Shown here piece after piece: positions 29,359-39,074 of a DNA stretch of 64,000 nucleotides. Position 1 is the first letter of the stretch. Every line of letters starts with the position of its first letter. The DNA comes from Streptomyces sp. NA04227 (GTDB lineage Bacteria; Actinomycetota; Actinomycetes; Streptomycetales; Streptomycetaceae): contig NZ_CP054918.1 in the NCBI RefSeq assembly GCF_013364195.1, positions 2,841,001 to 2,905,000 of the forward strand, written 5' to 3'. The notes beneath the pieces are model-generated. The model had not been told where the DNA came from, did no database searches, and saw nothing but the letters and a program-made list of their open reading frames with translations. The position numbers and the translations under genes are program-made.

Positions 29359-29453
29359 GGGCGTGCGGCCATCTCGCGCCGCGCCTCGTCGACGTTCCGC
29401 TCGTCGACGTTCCTCGTCCCCGACCGCACGGATGGGGTGCGCGCGACGCCCTG

Positions 29454-29489
29454 CCGAGACACGACGCCGCACCGAGACACGACGCCGCA
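29454..29489. repeat. 18-bp tandem repeat, two perfect copies
   Basis: CCGAGACACGACGCCGCA occurs twice head to tail (29454-29471 and 29472-29489), followed by a partial copy (CCGAAACG). It is in the spacer between the convergent membrane-protein gene and ppc. Confidence 0.9.
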
Positions 29490-29553
29490 CCGAAACGAAC
29501 GGCCGTCGGCGGCCCCCTCCCGGGTGGCCTCCGACGGCCTTCGTCGTGCGTGC

Positions 29554-29604
29554 ACCGGCCGTCCCTCGGCCGCAGTCTCCGTGCCACCGGCCGTCCCTCG
29601 GCCG
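29554..29604. terminator. Duplicated hairpin downstream of ppc
   Basis: The 19-mer ACCGGCCGTCCCTCGGCCG occurs at 29554-29572 and again at 29586-29604. Each copy folds as CGGCCG-N5-CGGCCG. The nearer copy begins 27 bases past the ppc stop codon, and the pair also follows the plus-strand membrane-protein gene. They may act as a double bidirectional terminator. No T-tract is present, as is usual in Streptomyces. Confidence 0.5.
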
Positions 29605-29630
29605 GAGTCCGCGTGCCTCGGAGTCGTCCG

Positions 29631-32378
<2,748 letters not shown>

Positions 32379-32559
32379 AGGTGCGGCTCCTTGTGGTGTC
32401 GAGACAGGCACTGGCTCCGGGCCCCGCGTGACGGGGAGTCCCGGGCGGGTTTTCCGGGCAGAACTCAGCGGACCGCGCTGTCCGACCGCGTCCAGGATAG
32501 GCGCCGGGTGTGGCACCTGGCCGCGCACCTCTTGCCGCCGGGCCGGTCGCTGCCATACT

Positions 32560-32600
32560 TACGTCGCCGTAGGTTACGGGGACGCAGGGCGACCGTAACC
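32560..32600. promoter_or_regulatory. Inverted repeats in the ppc/desaturase divergent region
   Basis: GGTTACGG (32572-32579) and CCGTAACC (32593-32600) form an 8-bp-arm inverted repeat with a 13-base spacer. TACG-TCGC-CGTA (32560-32571) precedes it directly. They lie 39-79 bp upstream of the desaturase start. They are a plausible operator for the TetR regulator encoded in the same operon, by analogy with lipid-sensing TetR proteins next to desaturases. Confidence 0.45.
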
Positions 32601-32638
32601 AGCGACTTCCACCACCCTCGACCCCCAAGGGCCTGCCC

Positions 32639-33628
32639 ATGTCCACACAGTCCGAAGTCATCGACGAACCCCTGAATCCAGCCGCCGACCAGCCCGCCTC
32701 CATCTCGGAAGGGACGCTCGGCGGCGACCGCAAGGGCATGCTCGAGAAGGTCACCCTCGGCCTGTTCATCGTCGTACCGTTCCTGGCGCTGCTCGCCGCC
32801 GTCCCGCTGCTGTGGGGCTGGGGTGTGAGCTGGCTGGACCTCGGCATGATGGTGTTCCTGTACTACCTGGGCATCCACGGCGTGACGATCGGTTTCCACC
32901 GGTACTTCACGCACGGCTCTTTCAAGGCCAAGCGCCCGCTGCGGATCGCGCTCGCGATCGCCGGTTCGCTCGCGGTGGAGGGCCCGCTGGTGCGGTGGGT
33001 CGCCGACCACCGCAAACACCACAAGTACTCCGACGCCGAGGGCGACCCGCACTCGCCGTGGCGCTACGGCGAGTCCGTGCCCGCCCTGATGAAGGGCCTG
33101 TGGTGGGCGCACATCGGCTGGATGTTCGACGAGGAGCGCACCCCGCAGGACAAGTACGCCCCCGACCTGGTCAAGGACAACACCCTGCGGCTGATCTCCA
33201 AGCAGTTCATCGTCTGGACGACGATCTCGCTGGCGCTCCCCGCGGTCGTCGGCGGTCTGGTCACCTGGTCCTGGTGGGGCGCCTTCACCGGTTTCTTCTG
33301 GGGTTCGCTGGTACGGGTGGCGCTCGCGCACCACGTGACCTGGTCGATCAACTCGATCTGCCACGCGGTCGGCAAGCGCCCGTTCAAGTCGCGTGACCGC
33401 TCCGGCAACGTGTGGTGGCTGGCGCTGGTGTCGGGCGGCGAGTCCTGGCACAACCTGCACCACGCGGACCCGACCGCGGCCCGGCACGGCGTGGACCGCG
33501 GCCAGCTCGACTCCTCGGCCCGGATCATCCGCTGGTTCGAGCAGCTGGGCTGGGCCTACGACGTGCGCTGGCCCAGCACGGAGCGCCTGGACGCCCGCCG
33601 CACGGAGCGGACCGCCGAGGCGGCATGA
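32639..33628 (+). CDS. Acyl-CoA/acyl-lipid delta-9-type fatty acid desaturase
   Basis: 329 residues. All three histidine boxes of membrane di-iron desaturases are present: HRYFTHGSF (HxxxxH), DHRKHHKYSD (HxxHH) and WHNLHHAD (HNxHH). There are two pairs of membrane segments (about 45-85 and 190-230). It introduces a double bond in fatty-acyl chains to control membrane fluidity and needs an electron donor, not encoded here. Its stop overlaps the start of the TetR gene by ATGA. Confidence 0.92.
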   Translation: MSTQSEVIDEPLNPAADQPASISEGTLGGDRKGMLEKVTLGLFIVVPFLALLAAVPLLWGWGVSWLDLGMMVFLYYLGIHGVTIGFHRYFTHGSFKAKRPLRIALAIAGSLAVEGPLVRWVADHRKHHKYSDAEGDPHSPWRYGESVPALMKGLWWAHIGWMFDEERTPQDKYAPDLVKDNTLRLISKQFIVWTTISLALPAVVGGLVTWSWWGAFTGFFWGSLVRVALAHHVTWSINSICHAVGKRPFKSRDRSGNVWWLALVSGGESWHNLHHADPTAARHGVDRGQLDSSARIIRWFEQLGWAYDVRWPSTERLDARRTERTAEAA

Positions 33629-34299
33629 TTGACAGCGTGGCGACCGACTCCAGCACCCAGGGCAACGAGAAAGCGCGGCGTTCGCGCCGCACCCGGATGA
33701 CGGGTGCCCAGCGCCGTCAGCAGTTGCTGGAGATCGGTCGCACCGTGTTCGCCGCGAAGGGCTTCGAGGGCACCTCGGTGGAGGAGATCGCCTCCCGCGC
33801 CGGGGTGTCCAAGCCGGTGGTCTACGAGCACTTCGGCGGCAAGGAGGGCCTGTACGCGGTGGTCGTGGACCGCGAGATGCGCGCCCTCCTCGACGGCGTC
33901 ACCGGCTCCCTGACCGCGGGCCACCCCCGCGAACTCCTCGAACAGGCCGCCTTCGCGCTCCTGGACTACATCGAGGAACACACCGACGGCTTCCGCATCC
34001 TGGTACGCGACTCGCCGGTCGCCCAGTCCACCGGCAGCTTCGCCTCCCTGATCTCCGACATCGCCACCCAGGTCGAGGACATCCTCGGCCGCGAGTTCAA
34101 GAGCCGCGGCTTCGACGCCAAGCTGGCCCCCCTGTACGCCCAGGCCTTGGTCGGCATGGTCGCCCTCACCGGCCAGTGGTGGCTCGACGTCCGCAAACCG
34201 AAGAAGGCCGAGGTCGCCGCCCACCTGGTGAACCTGGCCTGGCACGGCTTGGACGGGATGGAGCCGAAGCCTCGGTTGATCGGGCATCGGAAGAGTTGA
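33625..34299 (+). CDS. TetR-family regulator coupled to the desaturase
   Basis: 224 residues from ATG at 33625, which overlaps the desaturase stop by four bases. The HTH is QQLLEIGRTVFAAKGFEG, then TSVEEIASRAGVSKPVVYEHFGGKEGLY (residues ~30-78). The rest is a helical ligand-binding domain of TetR_C type. The overlap makes it very likely a dedicated regulator of the desaturase, sensing acyl-CoA or membrane unsaturation in the manner of DesT or FabR. That ligand is inferred. Possible sites lie at 32560-32600. Confidence 0.9.
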   Translation: MIDSVATDSSTQGNEKARRSRRTRMTGAQRRQQLLEIGRTVFAAKGFEGTSVEEIASRAGVSKPVVYEHFGGKEGLYAVVVDREMRALLDGVTGSLTAGHPRELLEQAAFALLDYIEEHTDGFRILVRDSPVAQSTGSFASLISDIATQVEDILGREFKSRGFDAKLAPLYAQALVGMVALTGQWWLDVRKPKKAEVAAHLVNLAWHGLDGMEPKPRLIGHRKS

Positions 34300-34430
34300 G
34301 CCCGCGCACCGGGATCAAGCCGGGGCGGACCTGGAAACCGGCCAAGATCGTCACCCGATGTGATGACTGATGATCTTTTCGGCCGATACGGTGAACAAGC
34401 AGGCCGAGAATCCTGTCCATGGGAGGAATC

Positions 34431-35039
34431 ATGACCGCCGAGCCGAAGCCGATCGCCGCAGGCGGCAGCCGCTGGCCGGTGCCGCCCCAGGACGGATACA
34501 CCGTGGACGACCTGTTCACCCTGCCCGACCTCCCGCCGCACACGGAGCTGATCGACGGGAGCTTGGTTTTTGTGAGTCCGCAGCGGGATTTCCACAGCAC
34601 ATTGATCGACCTGCTGATCATGGGCCTACGCCGCTCTGCCACGCCGTCGTTCAAAGTCCGACGCGAAATGTCGGTGGAACTGGACAGGCGGAATGTCCCG
34701 GAGCCGGATGTGTGCGTGTTGCACGCCAAGGCAGTGAAGAGCCCTGACCAGACGAGGTACATGGCTTCCGATGTGGTCCTGGCTGTGGAAGTGATCTCGC
34801 CCGACTCCGAGGCGCGCGACCGTACGACCAAACCCCAGAAATACGCCGCCGCCGGAATCCCGAACTTCTGGCTGGTGGACCGCGCGGGCTCGGACGGCCA
34901 CCCCGTCGTCTACGTCTACGAACTCGACGCGGTGACCAAGTGCTACACGCCCACCGGCATCCATCACGGCGAGCTGAAGACGGGCGTTCCGTACGACATC
35001 GTGCTTGACATCACCATGGACGCCCTGGACGAGCTGTGA
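34431..35039 (+). CDS. Uma2-family putative endonuclease (second copy)
   Basis: 202 residues. ATG at 34431 is set by GGGAGGA 4-10 bases upstream. PD-(D/E)XK residues are intact: NVPEPDVCV, LAVEVISPDS and RDRTTKPQKYAAAGIPNFW, and HTELIDGSLVF and SPQRDFH match the copy at 5375-5962. Overall similarity between the two is high along their whole length. Unlike that copy it has a normal ribosome-binding site. It is convergent with the VOC gene. Function is unknown. Confidence 0.85.
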   Translation: MTAEPKPIAAGGSRWPVPPQDGYTVDDLFTLPDLPPHTELIDGSLVFVSPQRDFHSTLIDLLIMGLRRSATPSFKVRREMSVELDRRNVPEPDVCVLHAKAVKSPDQTRYMASDVVLAVEVISPDSEARDRTTKPQKYAAAGIPNFWLVDRAGSDGHPVVYVYELDAVTKCYTPTGIHHGELKTGVPYDIVLDITMDALDEL

Positions 35040-35076
35040 GCCGCCGGGGGCCGAGCCATCCGGCCCGGTGCGGTGA

Positions 35077-35499
35077 TCAACGGGGGTTCGAAGCGGCTGC
35101 ACCCTCCTCGAGGAACTCCAACCTGTTCCCCACCGGATCTTCGGAATGGAAGCGCCGGAGGCCAGGGATCGTGTGATCCCAGTTCACCGGCACCCCATGG
35201 CGGGCGAACCGTTCGGCGAGCGCGTCCAGATCGCACACCCGCAGACCCGGATGAGCCTTGCGGGCAGGACGGAACCCCGTCTCCACACCGAGGTGGAGTT
35301 GCACGGGCCCGGACCGGAACCAGCAGCCACCGCGAGCGGCGAGGGCGGGCGGCTTGGGGACCTCCGTCATGCCCAGCAGCCCGCAGTAGAAGGTCCGCAA
35401 CAGGTCCTCCGAGCCCTGTGGCACGGCGAGTTGAACGTGGTCGACCGCGGTGAGCCATACCTGCGATGGGGCCCCCGCCGGTTCCCGAGCCCCGCTCAC
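35077..35499 (-). CDS. VOC (glyoxalase-fold) family protein
   Basis: About 140 residues. The beta-alpha-beta-beta-beta halves are visible: VDHVQLAVPQGSEDLLRTFYCGLLGMTEV and later FARHGVPVNWDHTIPGLRRFHSEDPVGNRLEFLE, with the metal-ligand positions His, His/Glu and the final Glu. I chose GTG at 35499 because it forms a GTGA overlap with the tam stop and GGAAG lies five bases upstream. GTG at 35511 is the alternative. It is coupled to the methyltransferase gene. Substrate unknown. Confidence 0.82.
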   Translation of the reverse strand: MSGAREPAGAPSQVWLTAVDHVQLAVPQGSEDLLRTFYCGLLGMTEVPKPPALAARGGCWFRSGPVQLHLGVETGFRPARKAHPGLRVCDLDALAERFARHGVPVNWDHTIPGLRRFHSEDPVGNRLEFLEEGAAASNPR

Positions 35500-36506
35500 A
35501 ACGGCTTCCACGCCACCACGAACACCCTCCGGAACGGCAGCACCGTTCCGTACGACCGGCGCGGGTAGGCCTCGCGGAGCAGCGCGCGGTACTCGGCGAG
35601 GAAGGCGTCGCAGGCCTCGGGGTCATCGGCGAGGGCGGTGAGCAGGGGGCGCAGGCCGGTGCCCATGACCCAGTCGAGGACCGGGTCGTCCCCGTCGAGC
35701 TGGTGGAGGTAGGTGGTCTCCCACGCGTCGGTGCGGCAGCCGAGCGCGGCCAGGCGGTCCAGGTACTCGGCGGGTTCGAGTACCGGCTTGTCCAGGCGCA
35801 GTTTCCCGGCGAGTTTGCTGCTCCAGCGCAGGGAGGTCGCGAGCTGACGCATCAGGGCGTGGCTCGGGGCGTCGTGGTTGCCGGGCACCTGGAAGGCGAA
35901 GGTGCCGCCGGGGCGGATGCCGGTCAGCCAGTCGGCGAAGCGCTCGACGTGTTCCGGGACCCATTGCAGGGTCGCGTTGCTGAACAGCAGGTCGTACGGC
36001 TCCGCGGGGTCGGGCGTCCAGCGCGCGGCGTCGGCGAGGACGAAGTCGACGGTGCCGCCGCCCTCGGTGGCGCCCGCGTGGTACCGGCGGGCGCGGTCCA
36101 GCATCTCGGCGGAGTTGTCGAGGCCGGTGACACGGGCGGTGGGCCAGCGCCGGGCCAGTACCGCCGTCATGTTGCCCGGGCCGCAGCCGAGATCGGCGAT
36201 ACGGGGTGCGGCGCCCTGCGGCACGGGCAGCGGAGGCACCCGGGCGAGCAGGTCGTGGAAGGGGCGGCTGCGGTGGCCCGCGTGGCGCAGGTACTGGTTC
36301 GGGTCCCAGACGGGGTTCTGCTTCGGGGCCCGGTCGTCTTGGTTGGAGGCCCGGTTGGGGTTCTGGTTCTGGGCCCGGTCGGGGCTCTCGTCCAGTTCCC
36401 CTACGGGGTTCGGTGTGCGCTCTTCGGCGGGGTTCGGTGTGCGCTCGTTGGCGGCAGGCGCGGTCGGCTCCGGCGTGTGGCGGGGCTCGGGGGCGGGTCC
36501 GGGCAT
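35496..36506 (-). CDS. tam: Trans-aconitate 2-methyltransferase-like enzyme with a repeat-bearing N-terminal extension
   Basis: 336 residues from ATG 36506 (GAGGAGGT just upstream). From WDPNQYLRHAGHRSRPFHDLL onward it matches Tam: motif I RIADLGCGPGNMTAVL, GLDNSAEML, PYDLLFSNATLQWVP. Ordinary Tam proteins begin near WDPxQYL. Here ~80 residues precede it, with Asn/Pro/Glu-rich repeats (NERTPNPAEERTPNPVGE; QNQNPNRASNQ). Either the extension is real, or translation starts inside it. The open frame runs further upstream through an 8-bp array. It methylates trans-aconitate, a by-product that inhibits the TCA cycle. Divergent from MarR. Confidence 0.8.
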   Translation of the reverse strand: MPGPAPEPRHTPEPTAPAANERTPNPAEERTPNPVGELDESPDRAQNQNPNRASNQDDRAPKQNPVWDPNQYLRHAGHRSRPFHDLLARVPPLPVPQGAAPRIADLGCGPGNMTAVLARRWPTARVTGLDNSAEMLDRARRYHAGATEGGGTVDFVLADAARWTPDPAEPYDLLFSNATLQWVPEHVERFADWLTGIRPGGTFAFQVPGNHDAPSHALMRQLATSLRWSSKLAGKLRLDKPVLEPAEYLDRLAALGCRTDAWETTYLHQLDGDDPVLDWVMGTGLRPLLTALADDPEACDAFLAEYRALLREAYPRRSYGTVLPFRRVFVVAWKPL

Positions 36507-36552
36507 GGTGACCTCCTCGGTCGCGGAGCGGCGGGCCGGTGAGCCCGCTCGG

Positions 36553-36608
36553 TCCGGCAGTCCGGCAGTCCGGCAGTCCGGCAGTCCGGCAGTCCGGCAG
36601 TCCGGCAG
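36553..36608. repeat. 8-bp tandem repeat array (TCCGGCAG x7)
   Basis: Seven perfect copies of TCCGGCAG, located 46 bp upstream of the tam start and just left of the MarR operator-like palindrome. If translation of tam began at 36614 the array would be coding, but an 8-bp unit would shift the frame with each change. It is therefore more likely a variable promoter-region spacer. Confidence 0.95.
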
Positions 36609-36629
36609 CCTCATCCTCGTGGGGTAATT

Positions 36630-36660
36630 ATCTCGACGTCAAGTAACTTGACGATGAGAT
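36630..36660. promoter_or_regulatory. 31-bp palindrome in the tam/MarR divergent promoter
   Basis: ATCTC-GA-CGTCAAGT-A-ACTTGACG-AT-GAGAT is nearly perfectly symmetric, with only the two positions next to the outer arms mismatched. Three further CAAGAGA elements follow at about 36671-36707. The core TCAAGTnACTTGA is of the kind bound by MarR-family repressors. It lies 80 bp upstream of the MarR start and 124 bp upstream of tam, so both genes could be controlled by the MarR protein. Confidence 0.65.
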
Positions 36661-36739
36661 ACTCGCTCTCAAGAGATATGAACCCAAGAGATTCGGAGTC
36701 AAGAGACTTCATGTCGAGGGACCCTCTACACTGATCGCC

Positions 36740-37237
36740 ATGGAGGACGAGGTCGACCGGCTGGTATCGGCGTGGCGCCGTGAGCGCCCCGATCTCGACG
36801 TGGAACCGCTCGAGGTGCTCAGCAGGGTGAGCAGGCTCGCCCGCCATCTCGACCGCGCCCGACGCCTCGCCTTCTCCGAGCATGCGCTGGAGCCCTGGGA
36901 GTTCGACGTACTGACCTCGCTGCGTCGCGCCGGAGCCCCGTATCAGCTCTCTCCCGGACAGCTTCTCACGCAGACCCTGGTCACTTCCGGCACAATGACC
37001 AACCGGATCGACCGCCTCACCAAGAAGGGGCTCGTCGAGCGCCTGCCGGACCCCAGCGACCGGCGCGGGGTACTCGTCCGGCTCACCGCGACCGGACAGG
37101 ACCGGGCCGACCGGGCACTCGCCGGACTCCTCGACCAGGAACGCGCCATCCTCAGCGAACTCTCGCCGCAGGAACGCGGCCAACTGGCGGGGCTGCTGCG
37201 GCAGTTGACGGCGCCGTTCGACAACATCCCCGGTTAG
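36740..37237 (+). CDS. MarR-family transcriptional regulator
   Basis: 165 residues. The winged helix is complete: FDVLTSLRRAGAPYQLSPGQL, then TSGTMTNRIDRLTKKGLVERLPDPSDRRGVLVRLT with the wing Asp-x-Arg motif. Terminal helices form the dimer interface. MarR proteins usually repress their own gene and a divergent one, here tam-VOC, and release DNA on binding a phenolic or oxidised ligand. The symmetric palindrome upstream supports autoregulation. Confidence 0.9.
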   Translation: MEDEVDRLVSAWRRERPDLDVEPLEVLSRVSRLARHLDRARRLAFSEHALEPWEFDVLTSLRRAGAPYQLSPGQLLTQTLVTSGTMTNRIDRLTKKGLVERLPDPSDRRGVLVRLTATGQDRADRALAGLLDQERAILSELSPQERGQLAGLLRQLTAPFDNIPG

Positions 37238-37370
37238 CACCGTACTTCTCGACTTCTCGACTTCTCGTACCGGCACCGTAAGCACCGCTTCGCATCCCGC
37301 ACGGCGCCCGCTTCTCGTCGTCGCCCCGGGCGAACTGGCGTACCCCGCACGCGGGTTGGGTTCGCGAGTG

Positions 37371-38939
37371 TCAGCCCGACGCCGCAGCCCGGCGCCGTCT
37401 CGCACCCGCTCCGCGCCCGGTCGCCCCTCCCGATCCCCCCGACGCGGCCAGGGCGATGTTGCGGGCCATGCCTCCGAACACCACAGTGTGGAAGGGCGAT
37501 ACGCCCCACCAGTACGCGTGGCCGAGCAGGCCGCGTGGATGGAAGAGGGCACGTTGGCGGTAGCGGGTGCGGCCGGACTCGTCGCGGTCCGCGCGCATCT
37601 CCAGCCAGGCCAGGCCGGGCAGCCTCATCTCGGCGCGCAGCCGCAGCAGTTGACCCGGTTCGATCTCTTCCACGCGCCAGAAGTCCAGGGAGTCGCCCGC
37701 GCGCAGGCGGTGCGGGTCGCGTCGGCCCCGGTGCAGCCCGACCCCGCCGATCAGCCGGTCGAACCAGCCGCGTACGGCCCAGGCGAGGGGGAAGGAGTAC
37801 CAGCCGTTGGTGCCGCCGATGCCCTCGATGACGCGCCACAGCGCTTCCGGCGAGGCGTCCACGGTCAGTTCGCGCCGGTCCGTGTACAGGCTGCCGCCGG
37901 ACCAGTCGGGGTCGGTGGGCAGCGGATCGCTGGGGGCGCCCGGCACCGCGGCGGACGACCAGCGGGTGGTCACCTGCGCCTCCTGTACGCGCCGCAGCGC
38001 CAGCTCAAGCGCCCGGTCGCAGGACAGCGGCTGCCCGGACCCGTCGGGTACGTACCGTGCGATGTCGTGTTCGTGGCAGACCACCTCGTGCCGCAGGGAC
38101 GCGGTGAGCGGCCGGGCGATCGAGCCGGGCACCGGCGTGACCAGGCCGACCCACAGGCTGGACAGTCGCGGCGTCAGCACCGGCACGGGCACGATCAGGC
38201 GCCGGGGCAGGCCCGCGAGCGCGGCGTAACGGCGCATCATCTCGACGTACGTGAGGACGTCCGGACCGCCGATGTCGAAGGCGCGGTTCACCTCGGCGGG
38301 CATGGCCGCGCCGCCGACGAGGTAGCGCAGCACGTCGCGCACGCCGATCGGCTGGATCCGGTTGCGTACCCAGCGCGGGGTGACCATGACCGGCAGCCGT
38401 TCGGTGAGGTAGCGCAGCATCTCGAAGGACGCCGAGCCCGAGCCGATGATCACCGCCGCGCGCAGCACGGTGGCCGGCACCTCGCCGTCCAGGAAGATCC
38501 GCGCCACTTCGGCGCGGGAGCGCAGATGCGGTGACAGCTCCCGCTCGGGCACGCCCCGCGGGGTGAGGCCGCCCAGGTAGACGATGCGCCGCACACCCGC
38601 CGCCGCGGCCTGTTCGGCGAAGATCCGTGCTGCGCGGCGGTCCGTCTCCTCGAAGCCGGAACCGGTGCTCAGGGCGTGGACCAGGTAGTACGCGACGTCG
38701 ATGCCCGCCATGGCCGACCGGACCGAGGCCTCGTCCGTCACATCGCCGCGGACCACCTCCGCCCGGTCGGCCCACGGGTGGTCACGCAGTTTCTCCGGCG
38801 AGCGGGCCAGGCAGCGCACCCGGTGACCGGCGTCCAGCAGCTCCGGCACCAACCGGCCCCCGATGTAGCCGGTCGCGCCGGTCACCAGGCAGGTCTGTCC
38901 GGGGCGATGTGCGGGCGCCCCGCTGTCGTGTTCCGCCAT
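37371..38939 (-). CDS. NAD(P)-binding SDR (NmrA-like) fused to DUF2867 domain
   Basis: 522 residues. The N-terminal half is an atypical extended SDR: LVTGATGYIGGRLVPELL (GxxGxxG), then RGDVTDEASVRSAM, YYLVHAL and a region around SPHLRSRAEV, lacking a clear YxxxK. The C-terminal half from ~residue 340 (SLYTDRRELTVDASPEALWRVIEGIGG...) is the DUF2867 START-like domain, ending WWGVSPFHTVVFGGMARNIA. This pairing is common in Streptomyces and often lies near carotenoid or light-induced genes, though none is here. Substrate unknown. Convergent with MarR. Confidence 0.85.
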   Translation of the reverse strand: MAEHDSGAPAHRPGQTCLVTGATGYIGGRLVPELLDAGHRVRCLARSPEKLRDHPWADRAEVVRGDVTDEASVRSAMAGIDVAYYLVHALSTGSGFEETDRRAARIFAEQAAAAGVRRIVYLGGLTPRGVPERELSPHLRSRAEVARIFLDGEVPATVLRAAVIIGSGSASFEMLRYLTERLPVMVTPRWVRNRIQPIGVRDVLRYLVGGAAMPAEVNRAFDIGGPDVLTYVEMMRRYAALAGLPRRLIVPVPVLTPRLSSLWVGLVTPVPGSIARPLTASLRHEVVCHEHDIARYVPDGSGQPLSCDRALELALRRVQEAQVTTRWSSAAVPGAPSDPLPTDPDWSGGSLYTDRRELTVDASPEALWRVIEGIGGTNGWYSFPLAWAVRGWFDRLIGGVGLHRGRRDPHRLRAGDSLDFWRVEEIEPGQLLRLRAEMRLPGLAWLEMRADRDESGRTRYRQRALFHPRGLLGHAYWWGVSPFHTVVFGGMARNIALAASGGSGGATGRGAGARRRRAAASG

Positions 38940-39074
38940 GACCGCCTCCTCCTGGGGCTCTGCCGCACCCTCCGCCGGTCGGGCCCTCCGACCCGGGGGC
39001 CCGCCTTCTACCCTTCCCCAGCTCGGCCGACCCTGCGACCGGCCGGCGACCGCCGGAGCGGATGGCAGCAGGGA

